Below, one piece after another: positions 36,238 to 49,500 of a stretch of 64,000 nucleotides of DNA. Location: NCBI GenBank assembly GCA_910591455.2, contig OU342817.1:10500415-10564414 (forward strand), in the 5' to 3' direction. The position numbers and the translations under genes are program-made. Numbering within the stretch: the stretch's first letter is position 1; every line of letters begins with the position of its first letter. The notes under the pieces were generated by a model. It was not told the origin of the DNA and ran no database searches. It was given only the letters and a program-made list of their open reading frames with translations. Source of the stretch: Pholis gunnellus (taxonomy: Eukaryota; Chordata; Actinopteri; Perciformes; Pholidae).

Positions 36238-39200
36238 TTAACGCCACTTCCCACAGGCCCCAACCAGAGTCAGAAACACTGGAATGAACACCAAGCCGTG
36301 GAGCAGCCCAAATGTAATCACGAGAAACACAATCTTGAAGAATGTCCTAAAGATGTAACTCCCAGACGTGGACAGCACCACCACACCTAAAATAGTGGAC
36401 AGTGCTCCTTGCAGTATCGGATAGCCTAAATGGGCCAAAGCCTCAATGGCTTTCTCGTTGACGTCACTCTTGGAGCTGGAGACAAAAGAGTACGAAATAT
36501 GTGCTGAGAAGTCCACAGAAAAACCAATGCACATGACCAGGTTGATCATCGAGATGGAGTCCAGGTTTACGCCCCACAGCGCCATGAAGCCTGTCACGCC
36601 AACAATGACTGAACAAACTGCAAAGGCCACCCACAGGGAACAAAGAGGATTGGGTATCAGGATAAGCGAGACGACCAGCATCACAATCACAGCCACCAGG
36701 ATAGTTCGAATGGTGTTGTCCATGATGACAGTATACTGGTCAAAGTAGATGAAAGCAGGGTGGTACACCAGGAGCTCTACTGGACACCCCTCTGCTGTTT
36801 TCCTGAGTCCAATCATCAAGTCCTTCGTTGTTGTGTTGTTCAGCGTCTGGATAAAAAAGCGAGAGGCCTGAATCTTATTGTCTGCGGTGAAGTTGATGTC
36901 TTGTTTGAACATGGAATTGAGTTCCAAGAAATGTGGCAGATGTGTTTGGAAAGCCTCTCGAGAACCTATGTTGAGATTGGTTGCATTTGCGTACTGTAGA
37001 AAGGAAAGAAACCAAGCAAAAGTCCCATTCACAAAGTTTAAACTCTCAAAATGTGAAATGCATGAACGCAGCTGCTTCTGTTCATCGTCATCCCAGTACC
37101 GGAAGGGATGCTTCACTGCTACCATCGTGTTGTAGCTATATTCAGAGAAGTGTTGCCTTTGATTGTTGTAGTAATCGACGATGTAGGAATCATCCAAAGC
37201 CAGATTCCTGATGTCGAGTCCCTCCTTTAAGATGAAACAACCATAGACACTAACAGCTAAATAGCCTGCATAAAAGACAAAAACACACGCTTTTATCAAT
37301 TTGTGGGTCAGAAATGGGCCGTAGAACCGCTCAAACATGAGACTCAAGGGCTCCGTTTCCTCTTTCTCAGTGATTCTATCGTAGCTCCCCCCAACACAGC
37401 ACATACTGAAGGCTTTTGAACTCCTGGATGGTAAATCTTCTGGGATTTTGGCACAGGTGAACCAGTGCTTGTTCTCTGCCTCTCTCTGTCCATTCAAAGC
37501 CATACACGCCCCCAGGAATGTGATGCTGTACAGATAGCAGAAGCAGATAGAAACCCCAGAGTAGAGGCAGAAGGACCGGACTGAACCAAAGGGCGAGCTG
37601 TAGCCCAGAAAGAGAGCCAGAGCGTCGGTCACGGTGGTGATGGAGATGGAGACGGCAGCGTCTTTGTAGGTGTCGGCCAGCCGGTCGGGGACGCTGTCCA
37701 GAACGCGGGTCCTCTGCCAGCACGAGATCATGATGAACATATCATCCAGTCCAATACCTTGAGGTAGAAGGACAGAGGAGAGAGAGATTTTAGCTTCTGT
37801 GACTCTTTCTTGTTTTATGTGCGAGGCTGATGTTTGGGAATTTGCGCCACTAAAGTACACAATAAACTGAGGTGGGGCCTTCTCTTGTGTCTTTTTGAAA
37901 AGCCTCTGTCAAAATCTTTTAAAGGACTAAACCACTGTGTTTGACAGTTCTTTACATGATGTGTAGACTTCTTTGTTTTTGTTGACCCTTTTTAAATGCA
38001 GGATGTATGATTTTACATCTGGTCAATGCATCGGCAGCCATTGTTTTCCATTAATTTCTGTTCATCGTGACAATCAATTGGAAGACTTTTGAACTGGAGT
38101 TGTGTATTCCCTCTCTGCGCAAATTACTTCTGCATTACTTTTGGATTTTAGGGGCCCAACAACGATTGTTTACCCAGGGGGCCCCAAACAGGTTAATCCG
38201 CCAATGGCTGTGTGACATGAAAAGTATAATGTACATAACCAGAAGTCAAGATTTTAATGACAATACATCTAGTCTAAAAAAAGCTAACACCAAAAAGGAA
38301 ATTCATTAGAATGTCATGTCAATGTAGTATGTTTTACTTCTCAGGTTAACAGGAAGTTATATTGGTTTTGAGGGTTCTCTAACTTTGATTCTTCCTTGGG
38401 CAATGGGACCTCATGGACCTGGATGTTCATCAGAACCTACCGAGTATCATGAAAGGACAGGAGGCCACTGTCATGACAAAAGGTTGATCCAGCAACAACA
38501 GCGCACCAAAACCGCTCAGGACTGCCAGACCCGTGGAGAGCACCCCACAGGAGGCCACCCACACCTTCGTCCTCACGTTATCCAACCTAAAAGAAAATCT
38601 GAGATCAGAAAGAGCCATGCGTACAAAATCTATGTTGTTCAGCAGATGTTCTACCAACCTCCAACATGAAATGATCGAAAATGTGATGGCAGTGGCATAG
38701 GTGATGGAGAATAAATAGATGACGGATGCTGGAGACTTTCTAAATTCCCACTGCATTGACATGGAGGTGGAGTATGACACCTAGAAAAGATTAATACTAC
38801 ATTTAATAGAAGCTTATTCATTTAACAAAAGGCTGTTCATTTAAACAAAGGAGCGTGTTAAAGTTCTGCTTACCTGAATGGAAGTTGATGATTTGTTTGA
38901 GAACAAATCAATGAAGCTTTCCAACCAAAGGTCAGTCTTTGTTTTGTTGTCCTCACGTAAATAGTAATGGACTTGTATGGCTTTAGCGCTTTCAACAGCT
39001 GAGCTCTCCTCGTACACTTTCACGCTCCCCAGACTTAAATACAAAGGAATATTCCTAAAATCAGAGTAATACCATGGGTATGTCAAATTGACTGTATCTA
39101 TATTGTTGGCACTGTGTTCAATAACATCTAAAATGTCATTAGAGGTGCAGGATCCCATCACCTCAGCACAAACATCCGCATATTCAAATGACCGGTTGTC

Positions 39201-39593
39201 AAAATGCACTACCATACTCCTAACTTCAAAGTCCAAGTCTAGGATGTGCTGGAGTGACTCCGCAGTCAGAATATTCCGGTCACTCGTAGCTATGAGAGTT
39301 GCATAATTCCCATCCGTGCTCAGTCTTAAACGCGAAAACGTGGAATCGTTTCTTGGAAAAGTTTCTTGGATGTATTTCCTCTCCAGCTTGGCTTGTCCGT
39401 CGACAGGTGTGAACTGCTCTTCGATATCGTTTGACATTCTGTCCTCCAGGAGATAAAATCCGCTCCCCAGACTCGCCGAGAGAATAAGTGGGGCGATCAA
39501 GAACCACCAGGGATGGGAACCGATAAAATGACCCATCATCTCATAACAGATGCTCAGAGGTCTCTCTATGCAATCTGTGCGGAGTCTGGCCAT
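36238..39593 (-). CDS. ptchd3: Patched domain-containing protein 3-like
   Basis: Membrane protein of the RND/Patched family with a sterol-sensing-type domain; its substrate is not known. Exons in transcript order: 38874-39593, 38659-38780, 38441-38586, 36238-37757; phases close, giving 835 residues (human PTCHD3 about 767). The ATG at 39593 has a good Kozak context and starts at a family-like position. The first membrane segment is at about residues 29-49 (WWFLIAPLILSASLGSGF). An extracellular loop with several N-glycosylation sites follows. The two Asp-bearing RND transmembrane motifs are present: GIGLDDMF from the start of exon 4 and CIGFSVDFSAH in the second half. Exon 2 and exon 3 are separated by a 72-nt intron that has no stop in frame. 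The gene lies between yme1l1 and rab18, as PTCHD3 does next to RAB18 in human. Whether it is the direct ortholog or a lineage copy is open. Confidence 0.88.
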
Positions 39594-40670
39594 GGCTGCA
39601 ACTAACTACTTTGGAGGATATAGAAGAGCTGCTCCTTCTCTCATGAATTAGAGAGAGCTGTGAGGATTCACAACCAGCTGTATTTATTGTGCTGCAGACT
39701 CTTTTCTGCTCCTTCATTAGATTACATTTGCATAATAACAGGGTTGGCTACTCTGCAATGAACAGAGACTGATGAGGTTTGAGGAGGGCCTCGGTCAAAG
39801 AGTCTATTGTAGAACAGTTGGTGTAGTACGGTTCACTGGTCCCATTTCAATACTTACTGTCAATGGTTTCCTTTTGCCCCAGGTGATTCCTTTTCATGGG
39901 TGAGGTAACATTCAACTTTTGGGCCCTTGAAGATTGATGAAATGTAGCAAAGGCACAGAACAAAGGCCTATTATAATGTGGATCTTTATTTACTTTGTTT
40001 TCAGTCAGTCAGTTGAGAGTAATTTTCTATGGTAGACTTCCTTATAATCCCCCATCCACCTCTGCTTCAGGGTAAACTGGCCCACATTAGCAAAGGAATA
40101 TGTGGCTTTGTTTAAAATATACAAACCATGAACACAAAACCACATTTTGTGTAAATGTTTTAGGTATTTAAAGTCAGTGGACAAAATAGAAGCCATGTGA
40201 AATTTTTTTTTTTAATTATTTTTAATTTGAGCAATATGTCACAGAACTTACTTTTTTACAAATTCACAACGTAACCTCCTGATAAAATAAAACGCATGTT
40301 TTTATTATTGTAAAACATTGTATCATTTTTATAATTTTGTAAATGATCTCGTAATTTTTTCATTCAATTTAATTTAATTAATTTAATTAAAACAAAACTC
40401 TATTAAACTCTATTTATGTACAACGTCAAGCATACATAATACAATAACATACTGACGACATATTCATGTTTTGTTTTCTATTTTGTTTTATTTCATTGCA
40501 AACCTCGTGATGAACCTCCGTGACGTCACGCGTCGCAGGTCGGGCGGAAGTTGCGTCACCAGCAGGCTGTCATCGGAGCTGCTTAGCCGCCTGCTGCTCT
40601 AAAACAACAAGTGAAATTCACCGTTAAAAAGCGCCGCAAAGTGCAAAGTCAGACTAGCTCCTACAGGAAT
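39594..40670. promoter_or_regulatory. Divergent ptchd3/rab18 promoter region
   Basis: Head-to-head gap of 1077 bp between start codons. The rab18 side (about 40500-40670) is CpG-rich with a CRE and an ETS-like CGGAAG. The middle (40200-40450) is very AT-rich. The ptchd3 side has no clear motif that I trust. Confidence 0.5.
40521..40528 (+). promoter_or_regulatory. rab18: CRE/ATF site of rab18 promoter
   Basis: Perfect palindrome TGACGTCA, 143 bp upstream of the rab18 ATG in CpG-rich sequence, with GCGGAAG (ETS-like) at 40544-40550. CREB/ATF binding is inferred from the consensus. Confidence 0.6.
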
Positions 40671-43399
40671 ATGGAGGACGACGTGCTGACGACTCTGAAG
40701 CTGTTGATAATCGGCGAAAGCGGAGTCGGGAAGTCCAGGTGTGTGTCTGTCTGTCTGTAGCTCGCTGTTAGCTGTTAGCCTGTTGTGAATGTTGACATTC
40801 TCCTAGTTATGTAAGTTTATTCCCCCGATGCTCAGCAGTTACAGCTAGCCGGTAGTGTTGTTGAGTTTAGGCCAAATACTTACTGGTAACAAGTTGACCA
40901 TTAAGGTGACTAATAACGTCAACGTCACAGAGGCAGTTTAAAACATATGTTCACCGGTATTTTGTTTGCTGCTGCTCATCATCTGTTAATTATCAACATG
41001 AACTGTATAGTTGTCGTTGCACACAAACGCCTATTATACTGTATGCTGCTTATTTCCATGCTGTTAATCTCCCCAAACAGTCTCCTCCTGAGGTTCACAG
41101 AAGATACCTTTGACCCAGACCAGTCTGCGACTATAGGTTTTTAACTTACTCACACACAGACTTACATAAACATATATATATATATGACACAGATGTATGG
41201 AAGCTTCTGATGTTTTTAACATGGACCCCTCTTTCTCTCTCTCTCTCTCCTCTCTTTCTCTCATGATCGATCAGGTGTGGATTTCAAAGTAAAGACGCTC
41301 TCAATAGATGGGAACAAAGCAAAGCTCGCCATATGGGTAAGGCTGAAGTCCTTAGGTGTTGTCTATAGTTTATTCTGTGTTGTCGTTGAAAAACATGATG
41401 CACTACAGGCTATCTCCACAAGATGGCAACATTGCAGAGACAGAGTCACTGAAAGAAACTGAAAAACAGATTAAACAGATTAAACTTAAAGGTATACATG
41501 TCCAATGAAAACACAACATCCATGGTGAGGCCATAACCGAGGCCCAAATACATGCCAGGTCTCAAAATACTTCAAGAAATATACTACTAGAAAATAATTG
41601 CATGCATTTCATAATGCGTGGAAATGTAACATGTTCGCAGTGTTCTGAGGAATAATTCCCTCAAGCAGAATATCTGTGCGGAGTTCTCAATCAATGGCCG
41701 ATTCCACTGCGGGGCAGTCCTGAAACCTTGCAGATTTATCGGGAACACGTGTACCTGTTGCTCTGAAGTTTGATGCTTTTGCTGCCGTTGACTTTTAAGT
41801 GTCTTTTACTTTTGCAGGACACCGCCGGACAGGAACGGTTTCGCACCCTGACGCCCAGCTACTACCGCGGTGCACAGGGGGTCATACTCGGTAAACAGCG
41901 ATGCTTATAAAGCCACATAACATGTTCAACTCCAGACCTAGAGGCGATGTTCTCTCTCCAGTAAAAGAATCACACCCACTCTCCACTTTTTCATAGCACT
42001 TACTCATTACACATTATCCTGTAAGTCACTTTGGATAAATACTGTAAAGCATCGTCCGTCGGAAAGCTGCAGCGTCCTGTTAAAATGAGTTATTGATTAC
42101 ACAAAGATGTAATTACACTCGTGTCAAATATTCCCACTGACTCCTTGTTTCTCTTTTTGTTTGCTTTTGCTTTTGACAGTATATGACGTCACGAAGCGCG
42201 AGACTTTCACAAAGCTCGAAAACTGGCTGAATGAACTGGAAACCTACACGACTCGCAATGACATCGTAAAGATGCTCGTTGGGAACAAAATCGACCGCGT
42301 GAGTCCTGTTTGTGCCGGTTTGACTCACACAATACCTGGAAATCCTGGAAGTGTTTAATAAATGTGTTCGCCGTCCATTGGTGTTATTCCCTTTGGTGTT
42401 TTATCCTTTACCGTGTGCATTCCGCATAGAGAAAAAGCACATAGGATGTCTTCTTGTTTTTCAGGACGACCATGAAGTGGACAGAAATGAGGGGCTGAAA
42501 TTTGCTCGGAAACACTCCATGCTTTTTATTGGTAAGAGTCCAAATCAGACGTGGTCACTTAAACTAATAGAGCCCTGACATGCAACTTCCTGTGTCGAGC
42601 CACTAAAACCTACCGTGCTGCGCTTGAAAGTCAGAACGGTATATTTGCGTAGCTGGAACATTAAAGGCATCAACTTAGGAAGTCGTGCGTTTAGTTTGGG
42701 TGTGTTGAGTTGTTTATACGGCTTCGGCATTACCGAGACTCGCGCGCTGAAAGATGCGGCCGCTCCAGAAGAAGTGCATTATGATTAAAATCTAGCGGGC
42801 TTTCATTTATCCGATACATGTCTACATGTGCTGCTGATTCTCATCTCCAATCTGCCCCCTCTCTCTGGGAAATTTCGTTAACATTTATGAAGTTTCCATT
42901 TTAGAACGGGCTAAATTACGGGGTTTTGAAAAGGGCTGGGCGAGAAGATGTCGTGGATTTGATCCGCTGTGAGGACGTACTCACCCCACGGCTCCTTAAA
43001 TGAAGTCATGTCATACTTTATATGTCATGTTTGTCAACACATGGATATTTAAAAATCTCTATGATTAGTGACTGTAATGTCAAAAGAAGGCAGTTTGGCT
43101 CTGTTTTGGATTTAAAAGCTGGCATGTAGTAGGGTTTTTTTTGTAGCATTTTGGAAAGTGTGGTACCAGTTGTTTTTTTTTGTAGCTGAACTTATAAATC
43201 TTGGTAACCCTCTTTCCTTTGTACAGAGGCCAGTGCAAAGACCAAAGACGGCGTCCAGTGTGCCTTTGAGGAGCTTGTGGAGAAGATCCTCCAGACTCCG
43301 GGCCTCTGGGAGAGTGAAAGCCAGGGTCAGAGGGTCCGTCTGGGGGAACAGGAGCAGGGCAGTGGCCGGGCATGTGGAGGATACTGTTCCATACCCTGA
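40671..43399 (+). CDS. rab18: Rab GTPase Rab18
   Basis: Small GTPase of ER and lipid droplets involved in lipid storage and ER-Golgi traffic. Exons: 40671-40738, 41081-41136, 41275-41336, 41818-41890, 42180-42298, 42465-42531, 43227-43399; phases close, giving 205 residues (human 206). The start [20 protein letters not shown] matches the family. G-motifs: GESGVGKS (15-22), switch I Thr40 in ATIG, DTAGQE (63-68), NKID (122-125), EASAK (149-153). The C-terminus is ACGGYCSIP, so the prenylated Cys is residue 202 but the last residue is Pro, where human has CSVL. The residues between 165 and 195 are the least conserved, as usual for Rabs. The 3' UTR probably extends to the AATAAA at 44743. Confidence 0.96.
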
Positions 43400-44742
43400 A
43401 ACTGGACGGAAGGGGAAAAAAAAGCACCAAAGTGATGGGAATGACTACAGACCAGAAACACACAGAGAGAGCGGGGGGGGGGGTAGAGAGAGAGGGAGGG
43501 GGGTGAAGGAACTGGAGTACTTTTTTCACTTTAAAAAAAGGTTTATTGTTGGGAGTAGTTCTGTCCGTCGAAAGGACTTTGCTGTTTGCACACTTCCTTT
43601 TCCACCATCATCTGTCACTACTTTCTGTTTAACACATGAATGAAAGGATCATGCAAAAACAACCTCTTGCCTGGGGAAGTATCGTGTTTTAAATTGACAT
43701 AACAACGCCAAGTGCACGTCATACGAGTGCACGTCTGGTTTGAATTTAGCTTAATGGCAGCGGCGATTCTGTTGTGCATTAAGGAATCCGGTTAATAGCG
43801 TAGTGCCTATTACATGAACCAATTTGTAGGTTACAGTACACAGCTTTCCAAATTTTACCCAAAATAGTTCATTATAATCAAGACAGGAGTCTCCTGAATG
43901 TCTAATTCTAGCGGCAGAGTTACAGTTAAAATGTTCTAGAAGACGCATCTTTCTAAGCATTATTACACAAACGACACATCACTTGGATTGCGGCTAGTGG
44001 TGGAAGAGGCTTGTTTTCATGAGTGATCTGTCATAATGCACCACAACACTGTGAATGCTCCCAAACAAGACCTTTCACAATGGACCCCGGTTACTGAAAC
44101 CAGTTCATTTTTTTACCCGTTAATCCAGTCCGCGCTTCAGAACCTATAGAGGCTTTTGTTTCCGTTCTCTCTTCCTCTTTACATTGAAATATGCAAGACA
44201 AGTAGCCATCTCGATCTCATAAGGATTTGTTGCAACTAAACCTTTTCTTTGTCTTTGCATGTCTGACCTGGACCATAACTTCCACACGTACAAGTGTAAG
44301 GTTTACGCGAATAAAAGCTCGATAACGTATGCTCTTCTACTCACTTTGCCTTTCTGACGCCTGGTGAAACAGCACGCAGTTTGTACATTTAGTCTCCGCT
44401 TGGCTCTCTCATTTATTTATCAGTTTCTGTGTGGTGCTGTGGTCCATGCGATGTCCCACCGACTTATTGAAGGCATTATACACATTATGGTATGAGAGCA
44501 TTCCTAAGAGCTTCCTGTCCACAGTCTAGTATTGGGTTCATGTATTGTTGCTCTTTGTTTGAATTCCTTTTTCTTGTTTGAAATCCTGTCGACCGTTTTA
44601 TTCCTGTACTTCTTCCTGTTGCGTTTGCTGTGCGCCTATACTTGAATCATATTCAGCAATATGTTAATTTCATATCTGCCTTAACATTGAATGACATGTG
44701 CTGGAGTTATGGTCCAGTGACCGTTGTATTGTTTCAAACTGA

Positions 44743-44748
44743 AATAAA
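44743..44748 (+). terminator. rab18: rab18 polyadenylation signal
   Basis: AATAAA 1.34 kb after the stop. An earlier AATAAA at 44310-44315 could give a shorter form. Confidence 0.55.
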
Positions 44749-46240
44749 TGACAACCTCAAGATGCCGTCCCCTCAAGACTAATTACTGTTTAATCGCCAT
44801 TTGAGAGCTGCCATGACGCGTCCATGTGGTGCAGAAGCCCGTCTAATCAAGAGCAGCTTTACAGTGGAAACAGGAGTGAGGTGCTCTTTCCATAATACTT
44901 TGTTGATGACTAGCCTGTTGCACATGCAAGACTAAAAAACATTCTTTGCACAAAATGTCAAAAAACAGACCAAAACCGGGAGTGGAAAAATCTTGGTAAT
45001 CATGTTTTGTAAATTAGTCCCAGAGGACTGAGTGTGATTACAAGCTTATGTTTGGTGTCAGGATGTCCCCAGATGTAGGACGCTCACCACAAGTGTACCA
45101 GGCATCCTCCCTCGGCTTATTGTGTTGTGTGTGTGTGTGTGTGTGTGTGTGTATTAACAACAACATACGTTTTTGGCAGATGACCCCATATTGAAGTCGG
45201 ACGATTCCTGAGCTTTGATTTTATGTTTTTTCCATCAAAAACAGTTGACACTTATCATAACGACGTTTGCTGTCATTTTGTTCCCCACAAAGACATCCTG
45301 TTGTACTTGTGAGTAACTTACCGTATTATTTCATGAGAAGCTGTTTCCTACCAGCAGCCTGTCTACGCATACAGTAGATATACATACATGGAGCCAGTGT
45401 TCCCAATTTGGGTTGGTTTCTGCCCATTTGGACTAGTTGTGATTAAGTTGGGTGTGGAAAATTAGCGTTTCGGCTGGTAGATGAAATTTGGGCTGCTTTT
45501 GTCAACATTTGGCGGGATTTCAGAAATATTTTTAACAGAAAAGCTAGTCAAAAACACAGGTACTTGTTTTATATTTTAATAATGCCTGACGGAAATCTCC
45601 GCTTGATTGAAACATTGCAAAAATAAAATTGCTGGGAGATTTTAATACAGTGTGCAGATCTTATTTAAAATTCAAAAACGGATAGAAAATTCAGTTTAAA
45701 CATTGTTTAATTTGAGAAAAGTTTTTTTTTAAACCTTCAATTGCAAATCACATTGATGGTGACCTGGCAATTGTCCTTTTACCTGTCTTTGGTCCCCACA
45801 AAGCTAACTCTGGCTTCTTTAGCTTCTACACGCTCAGTTTTCACTAGCTGCTGTCGACCGCTTTGTGCTACAAAGTTAGCCTACAGTTAGTTTTTAGAGC
45901 TTTTTCTCTGAAAACTGTTGATTTACTGGCCTTCTTTCTAACAAATATAAAACATGTCCAACTATGCGAATCCTGCTTTAGCTGGATCGATGCTCATCAG
46001 AAGAACCTCAGCACTCTGCTTGCAGTCTCCCCCCCTGCTCAGTCCACTATGCCACCCCTTCTGCCCATATTACAACCGTTTAAAAAGCAATTTGAAAGTA
46101 TATCATGAAACTGCGAGACCCACAATTGCACACATGAAAACTACCACTAAATACAGTTCAGTAAAACATAAGTATGCAGCTCCAGCCACTGCAAAGTGAC
46201 GACTTAAAGCAAATGACTGGTCAACAGATTTCACATTGGG

Positions 46241-46246
46241 TTTATT
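46241..46246 (-). terminator. mkx: mkx polyadenylation signal
   Basis: AATAAA on the minus strand, 275 bp past the mkx stop. Confidence 0.5.
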
Positions 46247-46520
46247 CAAATAGCTGCTGTCAAATTTAAGCATTGGATGATAATCCAGTCTCATGGAAGT
46301 TAATATAACTTACTGCAACAGACGACAATAGGAAGACATTAGAAACATGGCAAAAACATTACAAAATATAAAACTGCATTAGGTTAGTTTTTTCTATTTA
46401 ACAATGTAAAAAAGATTTAAAATGTCAAAGTTGATCAGAATTACAAAATAACCGAGGCTGAAAGGCACTGAAGCATCTGGTATTCTATGGAACGATAGAC
46501 CAGATGCTCCAGTGGCATGC

Positions 46521-49500
46521 CTACACACTGTTTGCCAGGGCCACGTTAACAGTCTGGACCTCCGAGATATGAGAGGACTTCTGGATGATGCGGCTGGTGA
46601 GAGTGGGCCCCGCGGTGCAGCTCTGCCTCAGAGCGGCGGTGGGTCCTGCCACAAACATCCTGTCCATGATAGTGGTCCTCGTTCCCGAGAAGGGCCCTCG
46701 GGTGCAGCTCTGCCCCGTGCCAGCTCCGGGCACCGTCGCGCTGCTCTGCCCCGCTGTGCAGCTCTGCCCCTGGGCCAAGTTGGTCAGAGCCACGGCGGCG
46801 TGGATCTCCCTCCAGCCCTGACCTCTCTGCTGCTGCTGCTCCCTGTGATTATATGAAAAAAGACAAAGAGACAAATCAGCCAAAGAGCAATCTCAGAAAT
46901 CCAAAGCAGAAATGGTGGATTTGCTTCTCCTTCTGATATACAGCCAGAGTAATGTGGATGAATTAGAGGTGGTGGTTCAGTTTCAAGGGGGGGATTATAT
47001 CGAGTATTACTTTTCAAGCTGATGAAAGAATGCCAAAAAAATGCAAACAGCTGATTCGATTGCAGATTAAGCGATAAATAATTGCACATACCTGTCACAT
47101 TTAGTTGAAGCATAGTCCACCGTGTCTGCAAGAGAGAATAAAAGGACTCACCTAAATGTAACTTGAATCAGTTTTCTTGATAGCAATGAAATTGCAAACA
47201 GAGAGAATACTCACAGGGCAATCAATGTTGGCTTCATGACCTTATTTTACTGATAATACATGAGTTTTAAATCTGCAGCATGTGTGTGAATATCTATGCC
47301 TGTATTCACGGGTGATTGCGCATTTGCATGAGTTTAGTGTATGTGTTTGTTCACGTGAAGCTGCTCCCAAATACAAACATCAGTTGCTACTCGTCGAGTC
47401 TGTCTCTCTGGATGTGTTTTACAGTGCCAGATAGGTTTGACTCACTGAAGTGCACCAGTCGGGCTGTGCTCAGCTACTCCTGCCAAAACAAATGCAATGC
47501 AGTGTTTCTCTTGAGCTTTTGAGAGGAAAAAAATATATATATATCTGCAATGTGTCATGAGGACTGACTCTGTGTTTTCAGGTTTCCAAATCTCTGCTAG
47601 CACCTGTAAAGTTGATCCACTGCGTGTTATTCCTTTCCAACAGCTGTCCCTGCACATCTCCATCTTCTTTGACCAAGGCCTGAGCTCAAAGTGATATTAT
47701 ACCGACGTGCAGGGGAGTGTTTTATGATTGAATGCCTATGGGCCTCATCTGTGGAAGAAGAAACGGTATTTCTCTCACAATGGCCTGAAATGAAACTACA
47801 GTATCTCTGACTATTTTAAGAAGCAGAATAAATAGAAATTTAGAGTAATATTATATTGCTTGCACACTCTCTGTTTGAGGTCCGTGCATTGTATGTAGAA
47901 CTTATTTTCCATTTCAGTTTTGGAATATTGCCTTTTTTCATTGGAGCAAATAGAAGCTGGTCAAAGGCAATTTTTCTTCAGAGAGCAACAGACAGGGAAA
48001 TTAGAGGCCCACTGTGAAAGACAGTCTTTCAATGCTAACAGCCCGAAACATCCCCGTTTCTGATTTCTTTAGCCAGGCGGGAGCCAAGAGCAACTACTTG
48101 CTGAAAGTAAATCATTTTGCTGTTTTATATTTTTTGCTACTGAACGTCCCTGAATATTTCTCTCTTATCATGCGCTTTGCCAAGAAATTCATGAGTACCT
48201 CTGTTGTATTTATTACCAAGAAAAAACATTGTTTTACCTCTGGTGAGTCTCAAATTCACCGCACGGATCAGTTACAACTGAATTTTACGAGGGGTAATGA
48301 AGCTGCTCACTTTTTTTATATTAGCCTACATTGAGTTGCAGTATTGTTTATTTTAGAGCTTATCTAACCTTATTTATTCACAAATAAGGAATAGTTTGGG
48401 AAAGTACTATTATTTACTTTCTTGCCGAAAGTCAGATGAGATGATTGATAGCACTCTCATGTTTGTACGCTAAATATGAAGCTAGCGAGCAGCTGGTCTC
48501 CTAAATTAGCATAAAGACGGGAAGCGAAACAGCTAGCCTTTCTATGTTTGAACAAACAAAACTAAATTCACTTACCAGCACCTCTGAAGCTAACAATTTA
48601 CATTTGTCTGTACAAAAACTCAAGTGTAAAAACAACAAGTTGCAGGTTTGCACTCATAAAACAGTCAAAAACAGTTAGTCTAGCTGTCTTCCCCTTCTTC
48701 CATTTGTTGTGCTAAGCTAAAGCTAACCGCCTGCTAGCTCCAGCTTCATATTTAGTTGACAAACATGAGGGAGATGTCAATCTTCTGGGCAAAAAAACAA
48801 ACAAATATTTGAATGTTTATGAAACTGCAATTTAGAGCGGATTTAAGTATTTGGGTGTACTCACAAAATATCAGTTTAAATGTGTCATTGGGATCAACAC
48901 CGCAAAACAACTGTGTGCTGAGAAAATATTGTAACACCTTTCTTCAATGCCGATATGTATTCACTACCAAGAGACTCCTCTCAGCATGCATGTTTTCATT
49001 TGAAACAAAATGGGTGGAAAACGCAACAAGGTGTTCGTCCAGATATGTTTTTCGTTGCTCTGCGTCCAATAAAACACAACTGTGGTTACATTTATGGCTC
49101 TCCAGCCTTTTTAAGGGAAACACTGAAGTTGATGCGAGTACCCCAATAAACACCCTCACATTCCTGCAGGCTACAGTAAATGGTAACATCACTAACATAT
49201 AGGCTACCATTCCATGAGACTTTACTGCCTGTGATATTCAGACTGATATGTGTAAAAAGCGTCCTTGTAAGACACTGTGTGGTGGCATCACTTATTAGCG
49301 CATCAGTTGAGGTTTACTTTTAACCGTCTCCCGGGTGGAGTATAAACGTGTTAATGGTGTTAGTGCCTGTAATGAATCTGGCAGCTTGACTTTCCACTTG
49401 ACTTTCACAGAGATGTTGTACTTGGTTGCAAACACCGTTAATATGACCAGCAGGGATACATTAAAAGTTTGCACAAACATTTCAAGAGTACTGATGGCCA

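Larger units (their letters stand above)
43400..46520. other. rab18 3' UTR and rab18-mkx gap
   Basis: Convergent region between rab18 (plus) and mkx (minus). It holds the rab18 3' UTR, a GT repeat at 45126-45152, and a GGGTTGG-rich stretch near 45405-45530 that looks like an old dispersed repeat. Open frames at 43158-43643 and 45863-46199 have no family resemblance. Confidence 0.55.

Noticed and set aside
43158..43643. 161-codon plus-strand open frame
   Set aside because: Another frame of the rab18 last exon and its 3' UTR.
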